A DNA stretch of 64,000 nt. It comes from Rhizobacter sp. AJA081-3. Its GTDB lineage: Bacteria; Pseudomonadota; Gammaproteobacteria; Burkholderiales; Burkholderiaceae_C. Below the pieces are notes generated by a model. That model saw only the letters and a list, made by a program, of their open reading frames with translations, was not told where the DNA came from and ran no database searches. Numbering within the stretch: the first letter of the stretch is position 1; every line of letters begins with the position of its first letter. This document shows positions 18,216 to 27,181 of the stretch, one piece after another. The position numbers and the translations under genes were made by a program. The stretch lies in assembly GCF_017795745.1 (NCBI RefSeq), contig NZ_CP059067.1, positions 5,022,001 through 5,086,000 of the forward strand. Direction: 5' to 3'.

Positions 18216-19142
18216 TCAGCGGTTCAGCGAGAGTTCGCCCGGCGCGCCGTGGCTCGGGCCCGGCTTGCCCAGGCCGATCAGCACGGCCAGCGTCAGCGCA
18301 TAGGGCAGCGCGGCGAGCAGGTAGTAGCCCTGGCTGTAGCCCAGCGCCTGCAGCGCCGGGCTGATGGCGCTGGCACCGCCGAACAGCAGCCCGGCGAGCA
18401 CGCAGCGCCGCGGGTCCCAGCGCGCGAAGATGACCAGCGCCACCGCCATCACGCCCTGCCCGCTGGACAGCGCCTCGCTCCAGGCGCCGGGGTAGACCAG
18501 CGACAGCGACGCGCCACCCACGCCGGCACAGGCGCCGCCGAAGGCGGTGGCGGCGATGCGGTAGGCGGTGGGCGAGAGGCCGAAGGCCCGCGCCGCGTTC
18601 TCGCTGTCGCCAACCACGCGCAGGCGCAGGCCGAAGCGCGTGCGGCCCAGCGCCCAGTGCGTGGCGAAGGCGAGCACGAGCCCGATGGCGAACAGCGGGT
18701 TGATGGCCAGCGAGGCCTTCACCGCTGCGACATCCGACCAGCCGCCCAGCGCGATGGCCGGCAGGCCCGGCGCGCTCGGCTGGATCAGCGGCTTGCCGAG
18801 CCAGAAGGCGAGGCCCGAGCCGGCGAGCATCAACGCGATGCCCATGGCGGTGTCGTTGACGCGGTTCAGGCTGCACAGCGCGCCGTGCAGCATGCCCAGC
18901 AGCACACCCACGCCGGCGGCGGCCAGGCAGCCGAGCCAGGGGTTGCCGCTGGCCAGCGACACCGCGAAGGCCGTCATCGCGCCCATCAGCAGCGTGCCTT
19001 CGAGGCCGAGATTGATGCGGCCGGCCTTCTCGGTGACCGTTTCGCCCAGGCTCACCCAGAGCAGCGGCGTGCCCACGCGGATCGCGCCGCCGAGGATGGC
19101 CAGCGGCACGCCCCACCACCCCAGTGCGCTGGCATCGGTCAT
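18216..19142 (-). CDS. BMP/nucleoside-type ABC importer permease
   Basis: A 308-residue permease of the branched-chain/nucleoside type (BPD_transp_2). Marks are ETVTEKAGRINLGLEG near the N-terminus, a docking region GLRLRVVGDSENAARAFGLSP (read in two parts), and FGGACAGVGGASLSL. Eight or so hydrophobic helices are evident. It overlaps the partner permease gene by ATGA (19139-19142) and precedes biuH by 12 bases. It forms the channel with the larger permease. Confidence 0.93.
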   Translation of the reverse strand: MTDASALGWWGVPLAILGGAIRVGTPLLWVSLGETVTEKAGRINLGLEGTLLMGAMTAFAVSLASGNPWLGCLAAAGVGVLLGMLHGALCSLNRVNDTAMGIALMLAGSGLAFWLGKPLIQPSAPGLPAIALGGWSDVAAVKASLAINPLFAIGLVLAFATHWALGRTRFGLRLRVVGDSENAARAFGLSPTAYRIAATAFGGACAGVGGASLSLVYPGAWSEALSSGQGVMAVALVIFARWDPRRCVLAGLLFGGASAISPALQALGYSQGYYLLAALPYALTLAVLIGLGKPGPSHGAPGELSLNR

Positions 19143-20239
19143 TTGGAAGCCTTGAAGAATTGCCGACCGCGCAGCGTCTCGCAGGCGATCAGCGCGACGA
19201 AGGCGAAGCCGAGCAGCACCGTCACCGCGGCGTCGGGCAGGCCCAGGCGCCGCTGCAGCAAGCTGCCGCTGGCGGCGATGCCGCCCACGAGAATGGCCAC
19301 CGGCACCACGCCGGCCGGCGAGAAGCGCGCCGCGAAGGCGATCAGGATGCCGGTGTAGCCGTAGCCGGCGATCAGCGAGGCGTTGGCCGCGCCGTGCACG
19401 GCCGCCACTTCCACCGCGCCGGCCAGGCCCGCGCAGGCGCCGCCGGCCGCGCAGGCGCCGATCGTGAGCTTCACCACGGGCAGGCCGACGCCGAGCGCGG
19501 TGCGCGCATTGCCACCGGCAACGCGCAGCGCCAGGCCGAGCGGCGTGAAGCGCATGACGGCCCAGGCGGCCAGCGCGACGAGCAGGCCGAGCAGCAGGCC
19601 GTAGTGCACGTCCAGCCCCGGCATGGTCGGCAGGAGCAGCGCGTCGGGCAGCGGTTTCGTCGAGGGCTTGTTCAGGCTCGCCGGATCGCGCAGCACCGTC
19701 TCCACGCACTGGTTGAACAGCGCGATGGCGATGAAGGACATCAACAGCGAGGCGATCGTCTCGTTGACCTCGCGCTTCTCGCGCAGCAGCCCGACCAGGC
19801 CGATCCAGATGCCGCCCGCCAGCGCCCCGGCAATGGCCATCGCCGGCCACACCAGCCAGGCCCCGGCCTGCGCCGAGGCGAGCACATTGCCGAATGCCGC
19901 GGCCGCCAGCCCCCCGAGCACCAGCGCGCCTTCGTTGCCGATGATCACGCGCCCGGCCTGCGCCGGCAGCGCCACCGCCAGGCCGGTGAGGATCAGCGGC
20001 GCGGCGCGCTGCAGCGTGTTCTGCCATGCGAACGCGTCGCCGAAGCCGCCGAGCACGATCAGCCCCCACACCTCGAAGGCGTTGAAACCGGCCAGCGCGA
20101 CGGCGGCCGAGAACAGCAGCACCGTCAGCACCAGCGCGGCGGCGGCCGGCACCAGCGACTCGGCCAGCGCGCGCCACTTCAGCGCCGCGGCCGAGGGCTC
20201 GGCCGCCGGCATGCCGGCCGGGACGGGGATGCTGCTCAT
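19139..20239 (-). CDS. BMP/nucleoside-type ABC importer permease
   Basis: A 366-residue permease, the longer partner typical of BMP importers. It shows the family block VIIGNEGALVLGGL, the docking loop LGLALRVAGGNARTALGVGLP (two parts), and AGLAGAVEVAAVHGAANASL. The first 30 residues are a cytoplasmic, alanine/proline-rich leader. A segment REKREVNETIASLLMSFIAI matches nucleoside permeases. It lies 13 bases after the binding-protein gene. Confidence 0.93.
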   Translation of the reverse strand: MSSIPVPAGMPAAEPSAAALKWRALAESLVPAAAALVLTVLLFSAAVALAGFNAFEVWGLIVLGGFGDAFAWQNTLQRAAPLILTGLAVALPAQAGRVIIGNEGALVLGGLAAAAFGNVLASAQAGAWLVWPAMAIAGALAGGIWIGLVGLLREKREVNETIASLLMSFIAIALFNQCVETVLRDPASLNKPSTKPLPDALLLPTMPGLDVHYGLLLGLLVALAAWAVMRFTPLGLALRVAGGNARTALGVGLPVVKLTIGACAAGGACAGLAGAVEVAAVHGAANASLIAGYGYTGILIAFAARFSPAGVVPVAILVGGIAASGSLLQRRLGLPDAAVTVLLGFAFVALIACETLRGRQFFKASK

Positions 20240-20252
20240 GGCGTGGCGCCAG

Positions 20253-21383
20253 TCAGCCGGGGATCGAGCCGATGACGCCTTCCACCAGGTAGTTCATCTT
20301 CTCGAGCTCGGCATCGAACTGGTCGAGGTTCTTGCCGGCCGGGATGACCACCGCGCCCTTGTTGTCCTTCAGGCCGCCCTTGAAGATCGCGTAGCCGCCC
20401 TTGACCATCAGCGCCTTGATCTCGTCGGCCTTGGCCTTGGCGGCCGCACCCACCGCGGCGCCGTAGGGTGACATCTTCACGTAGCCGTCCTTCAGGCCGC
20501 CGCGCAGGAAGTTGGGCATCGGCGCGCCGCTCTGTGCCGCCTTGATCTGCGCGTTGTAGGGCGTGGCCCAGTCCCACTCGGCGCCGGTCAGGTAGCCCTT
20601 CGGTGCCAGCGCGGCCTGGCTGGCGTGGTAGCCGCTGGAGAACACGCCGCGCTTCTCTGCTGTCTCGACGATCACCTTCGGGCTGTCGACGTGGCAGGTC
20701 AGCACATCCACGCCCTGGTCGATCAGGCTCGTCGAGGCTTCGGCCTCCTTGACCGGCATCGACCATTCGCCGGTGAAGATCACCCGCGTGGTGATGCTCG
20801 GGTCGACCGAGCGCGCGCCCATCGTGAAGGCGTTGATGTTGCGCAGCACCTGCGGGATCGGCTTGGCGGCGATGAAGCCGAGCTTCTTCGTCTTGCTGGT
20901 GTAGCCCGCCACGATGCCGGCGAGGTACTGGCATTCGTCGATGTAGCCGAAGTAGCTGCCGGTGTTGGCCGGGTGCTTGCCCTGGGTCCACATGCCGCCG
21001 CAATGCGCGAAGCGCACCTTGGGGTACTTCTCCGCCATCTTCAGCATGTGCGGGTCGAAGTAGCCGAATGAGGTCGGGAAGATCAGCGAGGCCTTGTCCT
21101 GGTTGATCATGGCCTCCATGGTCTTCTGCACCGATGCGGTCTCGGGCACGTTCTCTTCCTCGACCACCTTCACGCCGGGCAGCTTCTTGATCGCCGCGGC
21201 GGCCTGAGCCTGCGCCTGGTTGTAGCCGAAGTCGCCGCGCGGGCCGACGTAGATCACGCCGACGACGATCGGCGTCTGCGCGAGCGCCTCGCGCAGCGCA
21301 CCGGGCAGCACGAGCGAGCCGGCGCCGAGGGCGGAGCCGGCGAGCAGTCGGCGGCGCAGCGCATCGTGGGTGGGTTGGTCCAT
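20253..21383 (-). CDS. BMP-family solute-binding protein
   Basis: A 376-residue periplasmic binding protein of the BMP (basic membrane protein / purine nucleoside) family. The leader has a twin-arginine-like start (ALRRRLLAGSALGAG) and cleavage near REALAQTP, so Tat export is possible. Family hallmarks: VGVIYVGPRGDFGYN, a buried YFGYIDECQYLAGIVAGYTSK and KLGFIAAKPIPQVLRNINAF. In characterised relatives the ligand is a nucleoside or another small polar heterocycle. In this context a ureide such as biuret or triuret is a plausible ligand (inference). The DUF3225 gene lies 14 bases upstream. Confidence 0.92.
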   Translation of the reverse strand: MDQPTHDALRRRLLAGSALGAGSLVLPGALREALAQTPIVVGVIYVGPRGDFGYNQAQAQAAAAIKKLPGVKVVEEENVPETASVQKTMEAMINQDKASLIFPTSFGYFDPHMLKMAEKYPKVRFAHCGGMWTQGKHPANTGSYFGYIDECQYLAGIVAGYTSKTKKLGFIAAKPIPQVLRNINAFTMGARSVDPSITTRVIFTGEWSMPVKEAEASTSLIDQGVDVLTCHVDSPKVIVETAEKRGVFSSGYHASQAALAPKGYLTGAEWDWATPYNAQIKAAQSGAPMPNFLRGGLKDGYVKMSPYGAAVGAAAKAKADEIKALMVKGGYAIFKGGLKDNKGAVVIPAGKNLDQFDAELEKMNYLVEGVIGSIPG

Positions 21384-21397
21384 GGGGTTCTCCTCGT

Positions 21398-21799
21398 TCA
21401 GGGTGGGGTGGGGGTGGACTTCGGCAACAGGCTCACGTGGGCGGCCACGACGCGCCAGCCGCCATGGCCGGGCGCGGCGGTGCGCACCCAGGTCTGGCTC
21501 TGGCGGCCGCTCACGGCGGGACGGGCGAACTCGGTCATCGCGGTGGCGACATCGCGGCCGAAGGTGGTGATGACGGTGTGGCGCAGCTCGCGCGCCAGGC
21601 CGACCGGCGAGCGCGCGTTGCGGAAGGCGCGGATCGCCTCGATGCCGACCAGGTTCTCGCCGACGCCGTAGCGCACGGTGTGCGGAGAGTCCCAGAAGAG
21701 CTGGTCGAGCAGCGTCACGTCGTTGCTCGTCAGCGCCTGCTCGTACAGCGCGAACACGGCGCTGACTTCGGCGTGGATGTCGGGCAGGTTGATGTCCAT
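21398..21799 (-). CDS. AtzH-like DUF3225 protein
   Basis: A 133-residue protein of the SnoaL/NTF2-like DUF3225 group that includes AtzH and HpxZ. Typical pieces are [40 protein letters not shown] and [14 protein letters not shown]. AtzH from Pseudomonas sp. ADP is reported to hydrolyse and decarboxylate 1,3-dicarboxyurea to allophanate, so the pathway position between AtzEG and AtzF fits; HpxZ of oxalurate catabolism is the alternative. Seven bases separate it from the amidase gene. The sequence supports the family strongly and the exact reaction only through context. Confidence 0.85.
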   Translation of the reverse strand: MDINLPDIHAEVSAVFALYEQALTSNDVTLLDQLFWDSPHTVRYGVGENLVGIEAIRAFRNARSPVGLARELRHTVITTFGRDVATAMTEFARPAVSGRQSQTWVRTAAPGHGGWRVVAAHVSLLPKSTPTPP

Positions 21800-21806
21800 G
21801 CGCGGC

Positions 21807-23192
21807 TCAGTTCAAGGCGGCCACGGGGGCGGTGGCCAGGCCCTGGGCCTCGAGCTCGGCGGCCACGCGCAGCGCCAGGTCCTCGCGCCAGGGCGCGGCG
21901 ATCACCTGCACGCCGATGGGCAGGTGCGGCGCTGCCGGGTTGCAGCCCCACAGCGGCACGGTGACCACCGGCAGGCCGATGCAGGAGATGGGCTGCGTCA
22001 GCAGGCCCATGCTCGCGCGCGCCGGCAGGCGCTGGCCGTTGATCTCCAGCCACTCGGTGCCGATGACCGGGGCGACACAGGGCGTGGCGGGCGCGAGCAG
22101 CACGTCGACCGTCTCGAAGGCGCGCGCCAGCTGCCGCGCGAAGACGTGGCGCACCCGCTGCGCCTGCGCGATCCAGGCGGCGGGCAGCAGCGCGCCGGCG
22201 AGGAAGCGGTCGCGCGACAGTGGCTCGAAATCCTGCGCGCGTGTCTTCAGGTCGGCCAGGTGCAGCGTCGAGCTCTCGGCGTTGGTGATCAGGAAGGCGG
22301 CGGCGCGCGCGCGGTCGACGTCGTGCAGCTCGACCAGGCGCGTGGTGCCCAGCGCCTGCGCGACGGCATCGACGGCGGCCAGCGCCTCGGGCATCGCCAT
22401 CTCGCGGAACCAGCCGCCGAGCACGGCGATGCGCAATCCGTCGGCGCGGCCGCCGAGCAGCTCGCGCGTCGGCTCGGGTGGGCGCTGCGCGCAGGCCGGG
22501 TCGTCCGGCGCGGGGCCTTGCATCGCGTCGTAGGCGAAGGCGAGGTCGGCGACGCTGCGCGCGAAGGGGCCGAGGTGGTCGAGGCTGGCGACGAAGGGGT
22601 AGCTGCCCAGCCGCGGCAGGCGGCCGTAGGTGGGCTTGAGGCCGAACACGCCGCACAGCGACGAGGGCACGCGGATCGAGCCGTTGGTGTCGGAGCCGAG
22701 CGTGATCGGCACCTGCCCCGCCGCCACTGCCGCGCCGGAGCCGCCGGAAGAGCCACCCGAGATGCGCGTCAGGTCGTGCGGGTTGCGCGTCGGCCCGTAG
22801 TGGGTGTTCTCGGTGGTGAAGCCGTAGGCGTACTCGTCCATGTTGAGCGCGCCGACGAGGATGGCGCCGGCCGCTTCCATGCGGCGCACCAGCAGCGCGT
22901 CGCGCGAGGCCGGCGCGGCATCGCGTTCGATCTTCGAGCCGGCCAGCGTGGGCAGGCCGGCGATGTCGAACAGGTTCTTTACCGCGAAGGGCACGCCGGC
23001 CAGCGACAGCTCGGCGCGGCGCGTGTGCTTGTCGATCTGCCCGGCGCGCTTGAGCGCGCGCTCGGCGAGCACGGCGGTGAAGGCGTTCACCTTGGGATCG
23101 GTGGCGTAGATCAGCGCCAGGCTGGACTGCACGACGCTGCTGGCCGAGAGTTCGCCGGAGCGCACCTTCGCGGCGATCTCGACGGCCTTCAT
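21807..23192 (-). CDS. atzE: AtzE-family amidase (1-carboxybiuret hydrolase catalytic subunit)
   Basis: A 461-residue amidase-signature enzyme, the usual AtzE length. The Ser-cisSer-Lys triad is K72 (FAVKNLFD), S148 (GGSSGGS) and S172 ([10 protein letters not shown]). The segment [17 protein letters not shown] is characteristic of the AtzE/HpxY group. The start overlaps the AtzG-like stop by ATGA, matching the subunit pairing known for AtzE-AtzG. The expected role is cytoplasmic hydrolysis of 1-carboxybiuret to 1,3-dicarboxyurea and ammonia. Because HpxY of oxalurate catabolism is a close relative, the substrate rests on the neighbouring biuH and atzF genes. Confidence 0.9.
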   Translation of the reverse strand: MKAVEIAAKVRSGELSASSVVQSSLALIYATDPKVNAFTAVLAERALKRAGQIDKHTRRAELSLAGVPFAVKNLFDIAGLPTLAGSKIERDAAPASRDALLVRRMEAAGAILVGALNMDEYAYGFTTENTHYGPTRNPHDLTRISGGSSGGSGAAVAAGQVPITLGSDTNGSIRVPSSLCGVFGLKPTYGRLPRLGSYPFVASLDHLGPFARSVADLAFAYDAMQGPAPDDPACAQRPPEPTRELLGGRADGLRIAVLGGWFREMAMPEALAAVDAVAQALGTTRLVELHDVDRARAAAFLITNAESSTLHLADLKTRAQDFEPLSRDRFLAGALLPAAWIAQAQRVRHVFARQLARAFETVDVLLAPATPCVAPVIGTEWLEINGQRLPARASMGLLTQPISCIGLPVVTVPLWGCNPAAPHLPIGVQVIAAPWREDLALRVAAELEAQGLATAPVAALN

Positions 23193-23401
23193 GCCAGCGG
23201 CCCCCGCGGCGACACCGGCACGAACACGGCGCCGGATTCGTCTTCGACGCCGAGCTCCTGCCCCATCACGCGCTCGGCCATGGCGGCGGCCAGCGTCACG
23301 AAGGCGATCACGCCGGGCTTGTGCTCGGTGGCGATGCGCAGGCCGAGCGCGGCGGCGTTGGCCTGCACCATCGCCTCGATCTGAGCGGGCGTGAGGCTCA
23401 T
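23189..23401 (-). CDS. atzG: AtzG-like small subunit (DUF4089)
   Basis: A 70-residue helical protein, mostly two or three amphipathic helices (IEAMVQANAAALGL, GVIAFVTLAAAMAERVM). It matches the DUF4089/AtzG family in size and in its position immediately before the AtzE gene, with which it overlaps by four bases. In Pseudomonas AtzG is needed to fold and stabilise AtzE in a heterotetramer that resembles GatCA. The same role is inferred here. Confidence 0.85.
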   Translation of the reverse strand: MSLTPAQIEAMVQANAAALGLRIATEHKPGVIAFVTLAAAMAERVMGQELGVEDESGAVFVPVSPRGPLA

Positions 23402-23404
23402 GGC

Positions 23405-25012
23405 TCAGGCCTTCGACAGCTGCCGGTAGTCCGGCTGCAGGTGGAACCAGTACATGTAGCCCTGCACGTCCTTCTGCATGGCCACGTCCATGGTCGGCTG
23501 GAACAGCGGCACGCGCGGCACCTCGTCGAAGGCGATCTGCACCATGTCCTTCACGAAGGAGTCGTACAGCGTCTTGCTCTCGGCGAAGCGCGCGTTGGTG
23601 ATGATCTTGTCGAGCTTGGCGTTCTGGTAGCTCATGGTGTTGAACACGGCGTTCTGCCCGTGGTAGCACCAGAAGAAGAAGTACTCGGGGAAGTCCAGCC
23701 AGCCGCCGAAGCGGTTGATGATCAGCGGCATGTCCTTCTTCAGCAGCGCCGAGCGCCAGGTGGCGCCGGGGATCTTGTTGATCTGCGTCTTGATGCCGAT
23801 CGCGGCCAGCGACTCCTGGATGAGGATCGCCATCGGCTCGCTGATCGTGCCGCTGCCCAGATCGAAGCTCAGCGTGGTCTCGAAGCCGGCACTGGCGCCG
23901 GCCTCGGCCATCAGCGCCTTGGCCTTCGCGAGGTCGGTCTTGTAGCCGGTGGGCTGCGGCCACGCAGTGCTGGTGACCTGCATCGACGGGGCGCCGTACA
24001 GCTTGATGGCGCGGCCGTACAGCGCGTTCTCGTAGAGCTTGTCGTAGGGCAGCGCCAGCGCCACGGCCTGGCGCACCTTCGGGTTGTCGAAGGGTGCCTT
24101 GGTGGTGTTCATGCCGAGGTAGAACATCGCGTTCTCGATCGGCGTGCTGCTCACCTTCACCGCCGCGCCCTCCTTCGACAGCTCGGAGAAGTCCTTCGGC
24201 GGCAGGTCGTAGGTGATGTCGATGTCGCCCTTGACGAGCAAGGCGCGGCGGTTGCCGGCGTTGGGCACCTCGCGCTGCACGATGCGGCGCAGCTTCGGCA
24301 GCGGGCCGCTCTTCCACTCGTCGAAGCGCACGTAGACGATTTCCTGCCCGGGGCGGAAGGCCTCCACCTTGTACGCGCCGCCGCCGGCGGTGTTGTTGCG
24401 CGTCCAGACCAGGCCCCAGGGGTCGGCGGCGGTGGCGTTCTTCTTCACCAGCTCGCTGTTGAAGATCGACGGCACCGGCACCGCCAGGTCGTTCATCGTC
24501 AGCTTGTCCTTGCGCAGGAACTTGACGGTGAAGGTGTGGTCGTCCACCACGACGAACTGCTCGGGCTTCTCCAGCGAGCCGGCGGCCATCTGGAAGGTCG
24601 GGAAGCCGCCCACCGTGACGGCGCGGTCGAAGCTCCACTTGACGTCTTTCGCGGTCACTGGCGTGCCGTCGTGGAACTTGGCGTTCTTGCGCAGCTTGAA
24701 GGTCACCGAGCCGCCGTCGGGCGCCATCTGCCAGCTCTCGGCGAGCTCGGGCTCGAGCTTGTTGCGGTCGTAGACGACGCGGCCGTCGGGCAGCGTCTTC
24801 TTGCCGTAGCTCATCAGCCGGTCGTAGCAGATCCAGCTCACGCCGTAGCTCGCGCGATTCGCGCCGACGGTGTGGATGTCCAGCGAGTTGGGGCCGAACT
24901 CGTTGGCGACGATGAGCACGTCCTTCGGGCGCGCCTGTGCGCGGGCGGCCAGCGGCAGCGCGCCGAGCGCGGCAGCGGCGCTGCCCGATTGAATGAAACG
25001 ACGACGGTCCAT
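23405..25012 (-). CDS. Dipeptide/opine-type ABC solute-binding protein
   Basis: A 535-residue family-5 extracellular binding protein. The leader has a twin-arginine motif (MDRRRFIQSGS) and ends around ARAQAR. Family landmarks are KLRKNAKFHDGTPVTAKDVKWSFDR (two parts), YKVEAFRPGQEIVY and NPKVRQAVALALPYDKL. The rest of its transporter (DppB, C, D, F-like) is encoded about 8 kb further along the same row, with the BMP importer and enzymes between. It lies 13 bases after atzF and 3 bases before atzG, so it is embedded in the catabolic unit. Ligand unknown; a ureide is inferred. Confidence 0.92.
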   Translation of the reverse strand: MDRRRFIQSGSAAAALGALPLAARAQARPKDVLIVANEFGPNSLDIHTVGANRASYGVSWICYDRLMSYGKKTLPDGRVVYDRNKLEPELAESWQMAPDGGSVTFKLRKNAKFHDGTPVTAKDVKWSFDRAVTVGGFPTFQMAAGSLEKPEQFVVVDDHTFTVKFLRKDKLTMNDLAVPVPSIFNSELVKKNATAADPWGLVWTRNNTAGGGAYKVEAFRPGQEIVYVRFDEWKSGPLPKLRRIVQREVPNAGNRRALLVKGDIDITYDLPPKDFSELSKEGAAVKVSSTPIENAMFYLGMNTTKAPFDNPKVRQAVALALPYDKLYENALYGRAIKLYGAPSMQVTSTAWPQPTGYKTDLAKAKALMAEAGASAGFETTLSFDLGSGTISEPMAILIQESLAAIGIKTQINKIPGATWRSALLKKDMPLIINRFGGWLDFPEYFFFWCYHGQNAVFNTMSYQNAKLDKIITNARFAESKTLYDSFVKDMVQIAFDEVPRVPLFQPTMDVAMQKDVQGYMYWFHLQPDYRQLSKA

Positions 25013-25025
25013 CGAAGACTCCGGT

Positions 25026-26852
25026 TCAGTGCAGGGAAGCGAGGTAGGCGCGCCAGCCGCCGAAGCCGCTGACGTCGGGCGCTGCGGCGACGGCGTGCGC
25101 CTCGCACAGGAAGCCGTGCACGCGCCGCCCGTCGGCCAGTTCGATCGAGCCCAGCCCCAGCGGCGCGGGGATCAATGCAAGAAAGCTGCCCACCGCCGAT
25201 TGCGGCATCGCCCAGACCTCGAGTGCGATGGCGTGGCCGGCGGCCTCGTCGCGCACCAGGCCGGGTTTGGGCGGCACCGTGCCGGGCAGCGCGTGCAGGC
25301 GATAGCGCGGTGCGGTGGTGGTGGCTTCGATCAGCGTGGCGCCGCGTTCGATCAGCTGCCCGTTCAGCGGCAGGCCCGAGAGGTGCGCGCCGACCACGGC
25401 GATCGGCAGCAGCCGCTCGTGTCGCGGCCACAGCGTGGGCGTGGCCGCTGGCAGCGAAGGCACCCTGCTGGCGGCGCCCATCGGCAGTGCGGCGGCGGCC
25501 TGCCAGCCGCGGGCGAAGCGCGCCAGCGCAGCGTCGTGCCGCGGCGGCGCGATGAAGGTCACGCCGAAGGGCAGGTGCGCCGTCGTGGTGCCGCTGGGCA
25601 CCGCGATCGCGCACCAGTCGAGCAGGTTGACGAAGTTGGTGTAGCGGCCGAGCTGCGAGTTCAAGCCGATCGGGTCGGCGTCGATGTCGGCGAAGCGCGG
25701 GTGGCCGGTGGTGGTGGGCACCATCAGCACATCGCAGCCGGCCCACACCGCGGCAGCCTGCAGCGCCAGCTCGCGCAGCCGGTACTGCGCGACGAAGGCG
25801 TCGGTGGCGCTCATGTCGAGCGCGCGCGAGATCACGCGGCGCACCGTGTCGTCGAAGGCCTCGGGCTGGCGCGCCAGCAGCGTGCGCACGGCGGCGTGGC
25901 GCTCGGCCACCCAGGGGCCGTCGTAGAGCAGCGCGGCGACCTCGTGCAGCGGCGAGAAGTCGATCGGCACCACGCGGTGGCCGAGCGACCCGAGCCGCTC
26001 CAGCGCTGACGGCCACGCGCTGACGTAGGCGGCGTCGCCGAAGAACTCGGGCTGCGCGGGCACGCCGATGCTTAGCGCCGGCGCGTAGGCGGCCGGGCCG
26101 GGCGCGAAGCGGCTGTAGGCGTCGGCGGGGTCGGCGCCTTCGATGACGGCGAGCACGCCGGCGGCGTCGTCCACCGTCTGCGCGAAGATCGACACGCAGT
26201 CGAGGCTGCGGCAGGCCGGCACCACGCCGGCGGTGCTGGTGCGCCCCGGTGTCGGCTTGAGGCCGACGATCTGGTTGAAGCCGGCCGGCACGCGGCCCGA
26301 GCCGGCCGTGTCGGTGCCCAGCGAGAACGGCACGTCGCCGCGCGCGACCAGCACCGCCGAGCCGGCGCTGGAGCCGCCGCTGATGCGCTCGGGCGCCAGC
26401 GCGCTGGCCGGGCGGCCGTAGGGCGAGCGGGTACCGACCAGGCCGGTGGCGAACTGGTCGAGGTTGGTCTTGGCGATCCAGACGGCGCCGGCGGCCTCCA
26501 GCCGCTGGACAACGGTGGCGCTGCGCTCTGCGCGGTGCGCGAAGGCCGGGCAGGCAGCGGTGGTCTCGATGCCAGCGATGTCGATGTTGTCTTTCACTGC
26601 GAAGGGCACGCCGAACAGCGGCAGCGCGGCCAGCAGCGCGGCGCGGTCGGCATGTTTCGCGGCGGCGGCATCCAGCGCGGCCAGGCGCGCCTGCAGTTCG
26701 GCGTCGCTGATCAGGCGGATCACCGCCACGTCATGCGTGCGCGCCGCCAACCGGCCGCGCAGCGAGCCCAGCAGCGCGGCCGGCGAAGCACCGTCGCGGT
26801 AGGCCTGCAGCCAATCGGGGAGCGTGAGGGGCGTGACGGGGGTCGGGATCAC
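25026..26852 (-). CDS. atzF: Allophanate hydrolase
   Basis: The 608-residue product from GTG at 26852 matches AtzF length (about 605). An ATG at 26906 is in frame, but it lies within the predicted sigma-54 -24 box and would translate the operator, so GTG is preferred; its ribosome site is weak. The amidase domain has triad K87 (FAVKDNIDI), S161 (GGSSAGS) and S185 (DTAGSGRVP). The separate C-terminal domain from about residue 455 (HLSGLPLNGQLIERGA, YRLHALPGTVPPKPGLVR, EVWAMPQSAVGSFLA) is the allophanate hydrolase C domain. The enzyme splits allophanate to ammonia and carbon dioxide in the cytoplasm, the last step of biuret or urea-carboxylase routes. There is no urea carboxylase gene beside it. 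First gene of the row. Confidence 0.92.
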   Translation of the reverse strand: MIPTPVTPLTLPDWLQAYRDGASPAALLGSLRGRLAARTHDVAVIRLISDAELQARLAALDAAAAKHADRAALLAALPLFGVPFAVKDNIDIAGIETTAACPAFAHRAERSATVVQRLEAAGAVWIAKTNLDQFATGLVGTRSPYGRPASALAPERISGGSSAGSAVLVARGDVPFSLGTDTAGSGRVPAGFNQIVGLKPTPGRTSTAGVVPACRSLDCVSIFAQTVDDAAGVLAVIEGADPADAYSRFAPGPAAYAPALSIGVPAQPEFFGDAAYVSAWPSALERLGSLGHRVVPIDFSPLHEVAALLYDGPWVAERHAAVRTLLARQPEAFDDTVRRVISRALDMSATDAFVAQYRLRELALQAAAVWAGCDVLMVPTTTGHPRFADIDADPIGLNSQLGRYTNFVNLLDWCAIAVPSGTTTAHLPFGVTFIAPPRHDAALARFARGWQAAAALPMGAASRVPSLPAATPTLWPRHERLLPIAVVGAHLSGLPLNGQLIERGATLIEATTTAPRYRLHALPGTVPPKPGLVRDEAAGHAIALEVWAMPQSAVGSFLALIPAPLGLGSIELADGRRVHGFLCEAHAVAAAPDVSGFGGWRAYLASLH

Positions 26853-26865
26853 GGTTTCGGTGCAC

Positions 26866-26883
26866 CTGCTGGTATACAAGCAG
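26866..26883. promoter_or_regulatory. GntR/FCD-type operator palindrome before atzF
   Basis: CTGCTGGTATACAAGCAG is an 18-bp palindrome with one mismatched pair; its core TGGTATACAA reads TNGTATACNA on both strands, the pattern bound by FadR-subfamily GntR proteins. It covers the start site predicted from the sigma-54 element, a position suited to repression. The GntR gene at the far end of the row is the likely ligand. Confidence 0.6.
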
Positions 26884-26889
26884 GGATTC

Positions 26890-26905
26890 AGCAGAAACCG
26901 TGCCA
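26890..26905 (-). promoter_or_regulatory. Sigma-54 (-24/-12) promoter of the ureide operon
   Basis: The minus strand reads TGGCAC-GGTTT-CTGCT: the -24 box is perfect, GG and GC are ten bases apart, and only the first T of TTGC is changed. Start predicted near 26879, about 27 bases before the GTG of atzF. RpoN control with NtrC is usual for nitrogen-scavenging genes; no convincing NtrC site was seen nearby. Confidence 0.6.
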
Positions 26906-27181
26906 TGGCCTGGCCGGGCCGTGGCCTCCTGGGAACGGCGGATCAGCCGGTCGCGCTGCCCGTCAGCGGCTGATTCGAGGCGGTGCGCCGCGCGCCGAAA
27001 CGGGGCGATGGCCCAGGCGGCCATGCAATGCAAACGACTCGCCCACCGGCCATCGGCCGGTCGCCGCTGCGGACAGGCTGCGCCCCTTGAGTTCTTGCTG
27101 GCCGCTGGCGCCTGAGTCCGTCAGCCAGGCGCTGATTCGCGTGCCCGGGAAGTCATGGCGCGTGAGTGCGCCGGTCGGCCT
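26906..27181. other. Intergenic region upstream of the ureide operon
   Basis: No coding region can be supported in these 276 bases. It should hold any activator sites for the sigma-54 promoter at 26890-26905. A hairpin (GCGCCTG at 27108-27114 pairing with CAGGCGC at 27126-27132, 11-base loop) lies after the hydrolase gene but has no T tract. Nothing else was recognised. Confidence 0.5.

Noticed and set aside
26853-26906. ATG at 26906 as start of allophanate hydrolase
   Set aside because: It lies in the sigma-54 -24 box, the extra 18 residues are non-conserved, and they would place the operator palindrome inside the coding sequence; GTG 26852 gives the family length.
26900-27115. Plus-strand 71-codon open frame upstream of the ureide operon
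   Set aside because: Arg/Ala-rich with no ribosome site or domain; overlaps the promoter of the operon.
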